Source: Sepioteuthis lessoniana (taxonomy: Eukaryota; Mollusca; Cephalopoda; Myopsida; Loliginidae). Taken from it: a stretch of DNA of 64,000 nucleotides. Of this stretch, positions 46,890 to 58,479 are shown piece by piece. Positions within the stretch are counted from its first letter, which is position 1. Each line of letters begins with the position of its first letter. Location: positions 87,206,543 through 87,270,542 of the forward strand of contig OY757904.1 in the NCBI GenBank assembly GCA_963585895.1. Reading direction: 5' to 3'. Below the pieces are notes generated by a model. That model was given only the letters and a program-made list of their open reading frames with translations, did no database searches and had not been told where the DNA came from. The translations under genes were made by a program, and so were the position numbers.

Positions 46890-47620
46890 CTCCGAATGTT
46901 ACGTGTTCAACATGAACAAAGTAGACGCATGGAAACTCTTCCATAGAAGATGGACGAACTACTCTGTACTATGCCTTTAAAGAATACGCCATAGGTATCA
47001 CCAGCGAAATGAACGAACGTTTCGTGTTTTGACAGAGGAAACAGGACGAGCCATTTGAAAATTTCTAGCAATCAAAAACCTGTAACTTTCGAAACAAACG
47101 TTGTGACTTGCTAATGAGAATCCAAATTATCACCTTCATACACTATGCCAGATAGGACTTGTTCATTTGGCAAGGTCTGACCCTTCAGTGAAGCATTGAC
47201 ATTCACACGGCAGCAGAGATGACCTCCGTCCATAGCTAAAGCATGAAACTAGTGGAAGCCCATGAGAAGATACAATGAAAAGAGGAATGCTTCAAATTAG
47301 GAATGCCTCTTCTGTGGTTACATGAAAATACCCAAACTAGAAACGTGTCCTGCCGATGGCAAATCCTGCAAAAGATGTGAAAGGAACCATTTCAAGTCCA
47401 AAGTGAATCAAGACCACATAAAGAAAGAAGTAATTGGCCCCATAAGAAAAGAAGCATCAAGAATTCCTCTCGTTATCGCGTACAAAACATCAACACCACT
47501 GCTGAAGAAGTTGGGGAAGATCCACAGTTGTTGAATACTGCAGCAGCAAATAAAAATGCCAAAGACGCCAAGACAAGAAAGAAACTGAGGCAACAGTCAA
47601 CGTTCTTCTGGCAAAGTTAG
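46890..47620 (+). mobile_element. Gypsy-type gag remnant with zinc knuckle
   Basis: WKLFHRRWTNYSVL near 46930-46972 matches the capsid start of gypsy-type gags (W-K-x-F-x-x-R-W-x-N-Y). Broken frames then give VTFETNVV and TCSFG pieces, and near 47295-47400 a knuckle region reads CGYMK then CPADGKSCKRCERNHF, the C-x4-G-K-x-C-x-x-C-x4-H-F form. The last cysteine of the knuckle is not seen. No pol follows before 48200. An isolated, dead gag. Confidence 0.6.
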
Positions 47621-47629
47621 CCACTGAAA

Positions 47630-50125
47630 TATAACTGTGATAGGGTCCTGTCAACGTAGAACTATGAAAATAGTGAGACAATTAAGGGCATGTTGAAGGA
47701 CCTATGAACAAACAGAAAATATCAATTTGAATTCCTTATCTTCAAAGATGAAGACCGCTGCCTGGCTTTGCTCGGTCTTGGAGCAATTGGGCAAATGGGA
47801 TGAGTGAAGATAAGAGAAAAGAATTTTCATCATGTGACAGCTGTTATCCTGAATGAGAATTTTGATAGGAATTTGGCAACAAACTAGGTAAACTACCAAG
47901 AGTGACACCACTACAATTGAAGGCTGGTACGATCTTTGTGGTGATGCTTGTTTCTGTGCACACTCAGTGGCAAATACTTACCGAACCGGGGTTCATCGAG
48001 AGGGTGCAGAAATCTGCACCATTGATCAGTCAGCAAGTACGAACAAAAAAGGAAAATGGCACGCGAAAAATATACCTAGAGATTTACCAATTATATTTTT
48101 TATACATTCTTATGAATTTAATATTATTCTGTGAAAAAGAATTTAACAGTTTTGTAGATAAATATTTTTGAATTTGAATTTGAATGTTAAAGAGATAGTT
48201 GCAAAATGACACTAAAGAGATAGCAAAATTTTGGTTTTCAGGCGTAAATCACATATCACATCAGAAAAAGACGGATTAAAAGAAGCAAAGGAGGAACGAA
48301 ACGCAAAGTTAACTGTCAAACAATTTTTATGAATGAACATGCATAATAAAGATACACAATGAAGATAGGTTACAAACTATGTTTGTGCTTGTTGGTCGCT
48401 AATCTGAATTAGTTGTTTTTAACATTTTCTACTCAGATGTTTTGCGTCTTGCTAGGATCAAAGTTGAAAAAAAAGTGCCACGAATTAGATGATTCTTGAA
48501 TTGCGCCTTTTATTTATTTATTTATTTTTAATCTAGGCCACTTATTGACTGATTCTCGAATATGTTGGTACAGAAGCAAAAAAAAAAAAAAAAAAAAAAA
48601 AAATCGATCAAGATCGGATGATTCTTGTTTGTACTACGTGAAGCAGGAGAGGCAACCCTGCTCCCTTCTTTAAATATTTTTATCGAGATTAATTGATTTA
48701 AAAAGTTTTTTCCAGATTGTTAATTCGAGACTATAACATAATTTCATTCTTTTTACATCTCCAACTTGAAAAATTACTCATAAACCTAACAGGAATTCAA
48801 AAATGCACATTGATTTTACAAAGATAAATAATTAATCACTATTTTTCTTTTGACTTTGAATATTAATGTTAAAACATTCCCATGCGTTCAGAAAAATAGC
48901 TCTTCCATTGAATCATTTAGCTGTCAATTAATGAACAAAAACCTCCAAATAGATGAATAAATAGATGAATAAATAAATAAAGTTTTGATAAAGACGTGCT
49001 CTGCTACGGTAAATATTTTTCAGTAAAGGAAAATTTAGAATTTGAAAATGAGAATTTAAAAACTGCAGATTTGAGATAAAAGCCCAAGGACATCAACTTT
49101 GAATAAGTAAGTTAGAGTTCTCTCCCATAACTTTTGAAACTTAATTACAAAAATTAAATTCCACAAACTGTCCGTCGTATTCGATGATGACATCTTGCTA
49201 ATTTTTTAACTCCAGTTTTTTCGATTATTGGAAAGGCATTGCCAATTGTCAAAGGGGACGTTCATGCTCCCCCCAGGAATGATGTATTTATGCTATTGTT
49301 TCAGTCTACCTGTTTTACGTGATCTTTCTCTGAGTTGCGAGTACATGATCTGTTGCTGTCCTCAAGTCTATTCAAGTGGCCAGCCTATCTCAGGTTGCAT
49401 TGGACAAGAATAGTGTACATACCAGAAAGTTTAAATTTCTCCAACATAAATTTATTTGGGAAATGCCGCCACCATTTGACATTTAGTATTTTGTGCCATT
49501 GACATAATTTCAATTCAAATGTATAAATTGATAATAAAATCAGCAATTTTTCGGAAATTGGATTAACGGGCCTGACGCCTGTTAATTTGTTATAAACTTC
49601 TTTCTTACAACATCAACTTTTTTACTTACTTCTCCCGAACTTAAAATGCTCCACCATCAACAACTTGCAATAACCCGACGATTCTTGCAATCTCAGGATT
49701 GTTGTAATCTCATCATATTATCTAAATTCCTTTTAAAACAGTCAATTCATGCTTTGAATCTATTACATTCGGAATAAAATCACAAAACCCACACCAAGTA
49801 TCTAAATAATAGATACCTAATTAAAAGCCCGTTTGGAATTTATGCAAAAGTTTCTTGATTATCTGGACCATCTTTTTTTTAAATTCACAAAAAAATTCCC
49901 TTGTAGTTGCCATTAACTTTGATGCCTAGTCACATTCTATTTACACAATCTCATTATAATTGTAAATATATAAGAAGTACTCTTAGCATTCAAGTACTCT
50001 TAGAATCCTTCGTTTCCTCTAAGAAGAAAGGAATAAGAGTATTCTAATTATTTGACAAGTTTTAATATAAAGAATAAACACTGAACGTGCATATTATATT
50101 TAGCTAGGATTTTAATTTAAAAAAA

Positions 50126-50130
<5 letters not shown>
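47630..50130. other. Unassigned A+T-rich region
   Basis: Contains a 24-nt A run at about 48578-48601 and short TAAA repeats near 48955-48985. Frames of 60-90 codons show no similarity. Nothing supported. Confidence 0.5.

Positions 50131-50187
<57 letters not shown>
50129..50187. repeat. (TG)n microsatellite
   Basis: About 28 TG units. Confidence 0.95.
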
Positions 50188-51022
50188 CACAAAATATAAA
50201 GAGATGAATAAACCATGAGGAGTAATATTGTGTAAAGATCGTGCAGGAAACTTTGGCATTTACTAAATGAAAAAAATTTAAGAAATCAAAAATTATTTGG
50301 GTTCGACAATTTATTTTATTCCAATAAAAAATTAAAAAATAAAAATTTTTTTAAGTGTACTAACATATCAATCAATTTTATTTTTCCAGAGATTTATCTG
50401 CTTAGAAATTTAATTTTTTTTAACATTTCATAAAGTAAAGGTGAGTGTGTAGGGGGTAGATTCCTTTTCCAGTATCTTCAACTGCAAAACGGCGAATTGA
50501 CTGGCGACAAGGATGTCAGTAATGTTTTTTTTTCAATCGCATCGAAGTTTTTTTTTTAAATATTAATACGAACTGTTAATATAAAAAAAAGACTTTGACA
50601 AAGAAATTTGCACTTGTCTGATCTTTTGCACGAAGTATTCTTTATGTTTGGTAATATGCAATAAGTTGGGAAAAACTCTAAGATTATTTAGTCTAAAATA
50701 AGCTTTTTTTTAATTATCAACCGATAATACTAATGTAACGGGAATTAAACAACTGTCGTGTTGATTACAACAGTAAAAAGCGAATTATTCTGGAACATTC
50801 ATCTTTAATCATATTTTCCTTTTAAAATGAACTTGGTTTCCACTAATATTAGAAACACAATAAAGAAAATAATCAATCAGGATAAAAAAAATACGCCCGT
50901 TACTTACGTATTAAAAAGGCTAATTCAACTCAAGAGTGTCACCTTTTCTTTTAAAAATGAACATGCTAGTTTAAATTACAACGAAAGATATATATCAATG
51001 CATAAATGACCATGAATGAAAG

Positions 51023-51080
<58 letters not shown>
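51023..51080. repeat. (TA)n microsatellite
   Basis: About 29 AT units, ending directly at the left arm of the hammerhead-like inverted repeat. Confidence 0.95.
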
Positions 51081-51087
<7 letters not shown>

Positions 51088-51100
51088 TCACTTCTTTGGT

Positions 51101-51135
51101 ATCATTATAAATTCATTTCTGGTCGTGATGACCAT
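51101..51135 (-). ncRNA. Degraded hammerhead-like motif, left arm
   Basis: Minus strand: CTAGTAA (51141-51135) stands where CTGATGA is expected, then a perfect 5-bp stem II TGGTC/GACCA with loop ATCAC, GAAA at 51119-51116, and ATGAATTTAT. Core substitutions should abolish cleavage; the helices remain. Confidence 0.45.
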
Positions 51136-51460
51136 TACTAGATGTTGTAAGACCCCCCCCCCCCCCAAAAAAAAAACCGTTACTCCTAATACTGCTGAAA
51201 ATTAAGAAAACCTAATCTCAGAAAATTTAAATAGTGGCATGCGACTAATGAGTAAAGTATGCATTCATACCTCCGTTGAAACAACCGTAAAAATTTTTCC
51301 TTGATTAAAAAATGTTTTCTCGATTGAAAAAATATAAAAGATATATTAAAAAATTATTCTAATTAAAAAATTTTCATAAAAAAAAATAAAAAAATTTTTT
51401 TTTCAAATCCTATTCTCGCTGGAATACCATAAGAATACCAAAATATTTTTTTTCGTGCAA

Positions 51461-51502
51461 CATCTGATGATGGTCATCAAGGCCAGAAATAAATTTATAA
51501 TG
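51461..51502 (+). ncRNA. Hammerhead-like motif, right arm
   Basis: Plus strand: stem I CAT/ATG (51461-51463 with 51500-51502), CTGATGA at 51464-51470, stem II TGGTC/GGCCA (one G-T wobble, loop ATCAA), GAAA at 51486-51489, stem III ATA/TAT closed by AATT, and cleavage triplet ATA ending at 51499. Short stem III is typical of hammerheads in Penelope-like and other retroelements. Activity is not shown, and a U-A first pair in stem II is weaker than the usual G-C. Confidence 0.5.
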
Positions 51503-51524
51503 ACCCCAAAAAAGTGAATTTTTT

Positions 51525-52680
51525 TTCTTTTTGTTTTTATGTAAAAATTTTTTTTGGCTCAGCACATAGATTTTTTATGTATCTTTAATCCCAAATGAAT
51601 TATACGTCGATAGCCGTTGATATTGTGCACTTAAATCGGATACTACTACTTCTTGGATTTTTTCCTAGGATTATATATATATATATAATATAATAATTGA
51701 TTACTTTGCTCTTACACGTAATTATTTTGCTCTTACACATGTTTCTAGTTTCTTTCTGACGTCAGAGAGTCTTTAATGATTTTGGCAGTGTCGTTTTTGG
51801 TTTATATAGTTGCGACCGCTTTGATGAGGTTGCCGATCCTTTTCAATTCTAAGATAAATTTTCGTTCCTGTAGATGTTGGTTATCTCTTTTTCCTTTTCC
51901 TTTTTCTTTTTTTCCATTTACGAGAGTGTGTTCTTTGTGTGTTTGTGGGTTAACTTCTTTCCCACTTATAAGTTTTTGTTAAATATTTGATATGCCATAA
52001 AGTTTATTGGTTGTCTACTCTGGTTCATTGTGTGTATATGTGCGTGTGTATGTGTGTGTGTGTGGGGGAGTTTTTCTCTTTATTTGTATAGTTTAGTTCT
52101 CCAGTGTTTTAAAATTTAATTACCAACAATTTTCTTCTTTGAGTGTGTGTGCGTGTGTATTTGTTTTTGTCTGTGTGTCTATTGTTCATATGCCATAAGG
52201 TTTGTTAGTAGTCTCCTCTGGGTCATTGTGTGCGTGCGAATGTTGAGTGTGTGTGTTGGAGGAGTTTTTCTCAATATATGTAAAGTCTAATTCTATTTAA
52301 CGTTGTGTTTTAAGATTTATCTGCCTTCTACTTTCTTCTGTGTGTGTCTGTGTGTGTGTGTGAGTGCTTGTTTTTGTCTGAGTGTGTATAGTTGATATGC
52401 CATAAAGTTTGTTAGAAGTAAATATTTGAAAATAAGAAAATATAAGAAAAATCATTTTAACAGCGGAGCACTACTTTAAAAGACGACTGAAATAGGACAA
52501 AAAAAAAACGAAGCTAAAGAGCCCTTTCGACTGGTACCGTTTCAATACCATACCAATAACTCGTAAGATTAAACTAAAACTATACAAAAAAAGTGATAAA
52601 CGGTTAAGTCATGGAACCTTAAAAAATCTACGACCCATCCGTGGCACGATAATAAGCATTCATGTTTATATATATATATA
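51525..52680. other. T/G-rich degenerate repeats
   Basis: Three imperfect copies of a TGTGTG-rich segment with GATATGCCATAAAGTTTGTTAG-like words (in parts GATATGCCATAA and GTTTGTTAG) near 51990, 52188 and 52394, spaced about 200 bp: a degenerate tandem repeat. No coding. Confidence 0.6.
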
Positions 52681-52689
52681 TATATATGC

Positions 52690-53230
52690 ATGTGTGTATG
52701 GGTCTGTGTATTGTGCGTGGCCGGCGGGATTATTTCCGGCATCTTTGAAGCGGCGCCAGGGTGTCTATTTTGACGCGAAGACCACACAAAGAGCTGTGCT
52801 CGCGTGAACCTTCGAGACCGAAAAAAAGGACAAAGGACGTTGGTCAGTCAGGCGTGAGACTCCGATTGGAGAGTCAGACATTCAGATCTCAGGACATGGG
52901 TTCAGAGCAGTCGTAGGGTGGTATGGAGTCAAGAACGAAGACACGGAGCAGTGAAGACGATGATCAGATGAGTCTGCATCTAAGGTAGCTGTGTCGGATT
53001 TTCGCCGAGTTCTCGCAATAGCCTACACTCACAGGAATGCTTAAAAGCTTCAACTTCAACTTCCTGTGTTTTGCAGTTCTGAATCCGTGTTTGTCGTTTC
53101 TTCCTTCTACTACTCTGTTTTTATCGTTATTTATTTGTACAACCTGTGAAATGCCCACTCGGCCGGGTGTGAGAAGAAACAACGGGGTCCACACCACTAG
53201 ACGAACGGCCAAACCAACAAAACCCGGCAG
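52690..53230. mobile_element. Diverged relative of the 12.7 kb LTR
   Basis: Shares with 12721-13275, in the same order and orientation: TGTCTnTTTTGnCGCGAA, then ACCAnACAAAG, GTCTGCATnnAnnnAGCT, TTTTCGC, TGTTTGTCGTTT-like and CGGCCG pieces. Ends are unclear, so I cannot say whether it is a solo LTR or part of a larger element. A 100-codon frame on the minus strand across it is chance. Confidence 0.5.
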
Positions 53231-53320
53231 TGTGGATTTTTTCCTACCTCGAGATTCGCTAAACAACCTTAATGCAGAGAAACACTCATCTGAATAACCC
53301 GTCCAGCATAAATAATAGTC

Positions 53321-54115
53321 TCACAAGTGTTTGTGAATGGCAGACTCGTGCGACAGTGACAACCCACATGTTAATGAACCCACAAGACAAATTCTTTCAT
53401 AAATTTCATAAGAAATAAATTTTCTTTTATGTAATTGAAGAAACCTTTTCTGAATTTTATCTTCCATTTTTAGGATATCATCACAAGACAAATCACCTAA
53501 TTTGTAGAATTTTAAGAGAGACATCTTATCGGTATAATGTTAATGAGAGGCATCTTATCGATGTTATCAGAGCGATTTGAGATGACAACGTCAGCTCCTT
53601 TATCGGGTAAGGTAAATATTAGTATTGATTTTCAGCCGTTTGACTTTCATAATGGTTCTTTTGCAAAAAGAAACCTTTTGAGTAAATAGGAGAATTTACT
53701 AATTTTTGAGTCTGGTCTTTTCAGATGGGCTTTAAGATATTTTAAATTAGCTGTCGAAGTTGAGAAAGCTTACCCATTTGAGCTTACCTCAAACTCAGCA
53801 AAAGTAGTAATCCTATTGATACTCTTAAGGGGGATACAAAAGTCCAACTCCCGAGACAATACTAATTTATCACTTTCAGACAAGTTGTACGAAGAAAAAT
53901 CAAATATATGCTCGTCTGATGTAATCCTAGAACCAAATTTCTTTCTAATTAACAAAATTCACGAAATTTTTGTTTTTTGAAAAAAAAAAATTATTACTAA
54001 TAATATCATCACCGATGGATGAATATTTCGAGAAAAGGATTTTATCATAGAAAGAAAGAGTAGTACAAACATCACTCCAAAACGATTTATATTGGTTTTT
54101 AACGAATTTAATGAG
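53321..54115 (-). mobile_element. Penelope-like element, N-terminal part
   Basis: Minus strand, high to low: KFVKNQYKSFWSDV, then in frame 53770-53955 NLSESDKLVLSRELDFCIPL and FAEFE, a decayed linker, PDKGADVVISN near 53600 (the DKGxxVVI motif that opens the Penelope RT), and in frame 53321-53524 LQLHKRKFISYEIYERICLVGS. The RT proper and GIY-YIG nuclease are missing below 53321. The order of motifs is that of Penelope-like elements. A deleted mariner lies directly against its upstream end. Confidence 0.75.
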
Positions 54116-54123
54116 TCGAAATA

Positions 54124-55019
54124 CGTGGTGCCTTCAATAAGTTTCCAGACTTTTTTTTTGTACAGGCATTTAAAATTGTCGTAGACTCTTGAAAGTTCAG
54201 TATGTTATTGCTATACATCTTATGGGATGACTGACCAATTTTTATGATTTCAGGTTTAAATGAACAGCTACAGCAGCAATTGGAATACATCCTACTAAAG
54301 CCTGATTGTCACGGCTGGTGAATTTCAAAAATGCAATCTGACACTTTAGAAGAACGATATGCAATAAAATTCTGTTTTCAACTTGGAAAAAATGCCATGG
54401 AAACGTATGGAATGCTTCAGACTCCTTTTGGATCATCTTGCATGAATCGAACATCAGTTTTTGAGTGGCATAAGAGATTAAAGGAAGGCAGAGAGTCTGT
54501 GAGGGATGATGAGAGGTGTGGGAGGAGTAAGGAAGTCAGTATACTAGAGTTAATTGGCCAAAAGGTTAGGGTTAGGATTACTGTATTGAAGTTTTAAGGG
54601 AGTTCAGGAAGAGATTCCTTGGGAAGAGGCCAGCACTCTTCAAATCGGGTCAGTGGCATTTCCACCAGGACAATGCACCAGTCCACAACTCCATCCTTGT
54701 CACGGACTATTTGACCAAGATGGTCATCAAGACATCCTCCCTATAGTCAAGACCTTGCTCCCTGTGACTTTTGCTTATTACCTAAGCTCAGAGGCTGTCG
54801 TTATGAGACAACTGAGGAGATGAAAGAGGCTGTGACGAAGGTCATTGACACGCTCACAGAAGAGGACTTTCATGGGGCCTTCAGGAAGTTGTTGGAACGG
54901 TACAATAAATGCATTGCAGCCGGAGGAGATTACTTCGAAGGGGGCTAGAGTTTAATGTGCATACTATCAATAAAAGTGCCCATACGAAAAAAGTCTGGAA
55001 ACTTATTTAATGAGCCTTG
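54124..55019 (+). mobile_element. Mariner transposon, internally deleted, with TIRs
   Basis: Both terminal inverted repeats are present: the outer part is diverged but AATAAGTTTCCAGACTTTTT is identical at the two ends, and TA flanks both sides (54122-54123, 55020-55021), the mariner target site. Plus-strand frame 54331-54597 gives the N-terminal DNA-binding domain (NRTSVFEWHKRLKEGRESV, DDERCGRSKEV). After about 54575 it jumps to the C-terminal half (FHQDNAPVHNS with the second catalytic D, YSQDLAPCDF with the third, RYNKCIAAGGDYFEG). The first catalytic D region is lost, about 400-450 bp. At 896 bp it is shorter than the usual 1.3 kb. Inactive. Confidence 0.9.
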
Positions 55020-55179
55020 TATATATATATACATATTTATGTATAGGTTCTTACAATGACTGACATCTGTACAGCAGCATTATTTCCAACAAAGCCATCA
55101 TCATATGATGACTCTGGTTCTGGCATGGTTTCGGGGTTGAAGCAACATTAACTCACGATACCACCAGTCTTTTTTTTTG

Positions 55180-57300
55180 GATTGACATCACTCTATGGAC
55201 TGTCATATCCATTCTGATGCAGTTCGAGCCTTATCTTGGATCTTTTCTCATGTATTTCCTCTTGAATTATTCAAGAATGCAGAGGTTGAGTTGCTAATGA
55301 AACCTCAGCATCCGACTTTGATAGGAAATACACTGGTTATCCAGTCATTTCTGACATATTATTCACGCAGATCCTTCAACTTACGCTGATGTACCCAGTC
55401 GAAATTTTCTTCAAAAGAGACCGCTAACTCAATAAAGAAAACAGTTTCTAATCTAACGGACCAAATGACAATATCTGAAGGTAGGTCGTTAACGCTATTT
55501 CAATTGGAAATACGAAATGATGTTCTAAATCGCTTGTGGCGTGCCAGTCCGTTCAGCCATCGAGCAATGATGATCTGTGCATATTTTTACGCAAAAGTTT
55601 CGAAATACTTTCTTCTTTAACGAAATGAATTGTTCTATTGGTAATATTATTGAGTGCTTTATTGGCAGTCTCACAACGTATTTTAAAAGCCTCAGCAAAA
55701 ATTCTTCAGGACTTCGTTAGGTCTCCATGAGTAGCTTCTGAGAGCATACTCGCTTCCAGTGAGAATATGTTTGAGGCTGGCAGTTTTACCCACATTCTCT
55801 GCAGCTGTCGGATGTTGTAAACCCCCAAGTATGAAGGTTGACTGGTGTTGCTGCTTTTATAAGGAAACTTAATTTTTGGGGTTCCATGTGCTTGAGGTCA
55901 CCCCATGTGACATCTCTGTCTTTTTCACTCTCCCACTTGGTCTATTCACCCAGTTTGCTTGTCCTACAGCTGTAGCAATACGCCTGACTTATAATTGAAT
56001 TTCTCCCGAAACCATTTTTATTTTGTTTATTATGGATTCTTTGGACCACCAACGCTGTGGATGATGGTCTAAACCTACTCTTTCATTTGCTTCAGTGCCA
56101 ATTATTTCTTTCATCTTAAGGGCCGGTTCTGCATTCTCTACAGCTGTTTTTGCTTTACCTTTCTGCCCAGTTATTACGGAAGGCTGGGCGTTCTACACTA
56201 GTAGGTCGTGAGGGACAGGCAGCATCTGGAAAAATCGCGCTTTACCTGATTTATATTCCGCAACAAGTGACAACGTCATAAGTTTTAGCTTTGTTGATGA
56301 ACTGTATATTGCCACATTTATTTAGGAGTGAGGTACTCCGTAACTTTTTCGTATATTTACTGATTAACTGTAATTTGTATTGGCCTTTATAAGTTATGAA
56401 TTAATCCACAATAAATACACCAAAGTTTATCTTTGTTCGGGAGGTCACATTTATCAATAAAGCGTAATCCATCTTTTAGCAGTTTGCTTAGTTCTTTCCA
56501 ACGATGTCGATCAGTAAGTGATAGGGAGTAGCATTGACCCAAGGCTCTTAACGCTTTTTTCGGGGATTGTGGAGATTTCTTTCCCATCGACAGAGAACTT
56601 TATCTTTCTGCAGTTTCCTTTGATTATTGATAAACTGCAGCATTTTGAAGGCTTTAATTTCATCGCAGCCCATTTGAAGAGCTCCTGTCGGCGGTTCACC
56701 AGTTGTTCCATGAATGATCTGGGTCCTGCGACTAGATTTACATCATCCATAAAAGCCTTCATAGATGGACCGGTTATTTCATTGGTGTTGACTTCGGCAC
56801 TACGCAATATCATCATCATAACGAAAAGTAGTGGAAAGATGACACATCCCATCATAATGTTTATATTCAACTTTTGCCAGGTAGGCTGATATGAGGTTTT
56901 TGATGACCTCTGGAATCCAAAAGAACTCCATTGCTTTCTCAAGTAGTCTTACTGAGCCATCGGAGTTTTCTAGGTCAAACCGAATGACTTGGGATTCGGC
57001 TGATTTCTTATTTTGGGCTGTTTTTATTCGGTCCCACAACATAGTGGTATGTTCAGTACAACCTGAAAAGCCAGGAATTCCAGTCTTTTGTATTGATTTA
57101 TTTATATACCCATTGTTTATCACGAATCTCGTCATCCTCTTCACAATGACACAGAAAAATATCTTACCTTCTACGTAGAGTAAGAAAATTGGTCAAAACT
57201 GATCTAGTTTTCTGGACCCTTTTTCTTTCAGTACGTGGATTCCATCCGCTAATCCGCAACGATAAATTTCTTTGTATGAGCTTTTCGTAATAGCTTCCAA
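55180..57300 (-). mobile_element. R2-group LINE with restriction-like endonuclease, second copy
   Basis: From 57300 down: fingers (GLADGIHVLKEKGSRKLDQF, YVEGKIFF), QKTGIPGFSGCTEHTT in frame 56800-57144, motif A decayed to FDLENSDGSV, motif C intact as AFMDD (residues 63-67 of frame 56511-56942), thumb (IPEKSVKSLG), then the C-terminal knuckle near 55750-55800 (CRECG, frame break, KTASLKHILTGS; last cysteine is serine) and the endonuclease near 55430-55490 (PDIVIW then FIELAVSFEE). Related to but clearly distinct from the 38-41 kb element; this one keeps the RT active site that the other lost. Frameshifts are many. Confidence 0.85.
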
Positions 57301-57307
57301 AGAAGGG

Positions 57308-57309
<2 letters not shown>

Positions 57310-57372
<63 letters not shown>
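57310..57372. repeat. (TA)n microsatellite
   Basis: About 30 TA units at the 5' boundary of the R2-group LINE, followed by degenerate ATATATTGATA. Confidence 0.95.
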
Positions 57373-57374
<2 letters not shown>

Positions 57375-57468
57375 ATGATATATATATTGATAATATATAT
57401 ATTTATATACATCTAATTATATTCTCATCTATATTATAAATAAATATGAAATTTCTATTCATACATAT

Positions 57469-57487
57469 GTACACACACACACACACA

Positions 57488-57546
<59 letters not shown>

Positions 57547-57692
57547 TCACACGCACCCACATTTATAGATAAATAGATTGATAGGTTTTGACGGAAATAT
57601 AGATATATAAGAAATATATTTATAGAGATATAAATATGTACATATATAATGAAAAATAAACTGATATAAGTATACTTGAATGTATATATATG

Positions 57693-57730
<38 letters not shown>

Positions 57731-57880
57731 ACCGTATATATATATATATATATTTGGACATGTATATATAAGAATATATATACATATATAAATATGAATA
57801 TATCTATATCTATACATATAAACAAATATATACATATGTATGAATATTTACAGATATCTGTATATCTATCTATCTATCTG
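57469..57880. repeat. CA/TA/TG/ATCT microsatellite cluster
   Basis: CA runs 57469-57520, a TA run to 57545, TA/TG near 57680-57730, further TA and ATCT units near 57865-57880. The long Tyr/Ile and Thr/His frames across it are repeat-encoded. Confidence 0.9.
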
Positions 57881-58229
57881 ATAAAACATCAAAATATTTC
57901 ATTTATAGTGACCGCGCTTATTGAAAATGTCCTAAACTCAGTAAACGAGAAAAATTTTTAAAGAAAACTTTGCACCATTTGGAAATAGATTTTAATGAAT
58001 GAGAAGGAAAAAAAACATTAGATATAATTGATAGGTCCCTTATCATTAAGGGTTTTTGTACTGAGATTGAAAAAAGGGAAGTACAGCGTGAGCAATGAAG
58101 CGTGCTTCACGTAATTCATCTGTGAATCTGCCTGTAGTTTTGAGATTTGGGGATTAAAATTTTACCATCGTCACCTATTATTGCATGTGGGAAATATCAA
58201 ACATTTCAAATCATATAAATTATAAACTT

Positions 58230-58472
58230 AAGAAATTTACATTTCGTCACCACCTCGTCCTTATGGTTATACATGTGGTTTGTGGTAAAGAGTGTAAGTC
58301 CAAGATTAGAAAGTTCTTGAGGCTTAATGAAATTAGTATTCCACCGGTGGATCCCACTAACCCAGTACAAAATGGAAGCTACGTTTGTCATATTTGCCTT
58401 AAGTCAAAATCTGGACTTAAGAGTCACATTAGAACTCATAAATGGGAATTAATTATTGATCAGGATGTTTGA
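58230..58472 (+). mobile_element. Probable LINE C-terminal zinc-finger tail
   Basis: The frame 58185-58472 contains CGKECKSK and, after PPVDPTNPVQNGSY, VCHICLKSKSGLKSHIRTHK. Two C2H2-like half-fingers with the SKxGLxSHxRxH motif close many RTE-type LINE proteins; the second finger is two or three residues short between the cysteines and histidines. No RT is found upstream, so this is an isolated 3' end. A host zinc-finger exon is less likely. Confidence 0.5.
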
Positions 58473-58479
58473 ATAATAA

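Larger units (their letters stand above)
51084..51524. repeat. Inverted repeat with hammerhead-like arms
   Basis: Arms of about 65 bp (51084-51150 and 51459-51524) are diverged reverse complements sharing ATTCACTTnTTTGG, TCATTATAAATT and GATGACCAT. Each arm, read inward to outward, carries a hammerhead-like core. The roughly 310-bp interior is A+T-rich with a C14 run and shows no coding. Could be a foldback element or two elements in head-to-head array. Confidence 0.7.
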
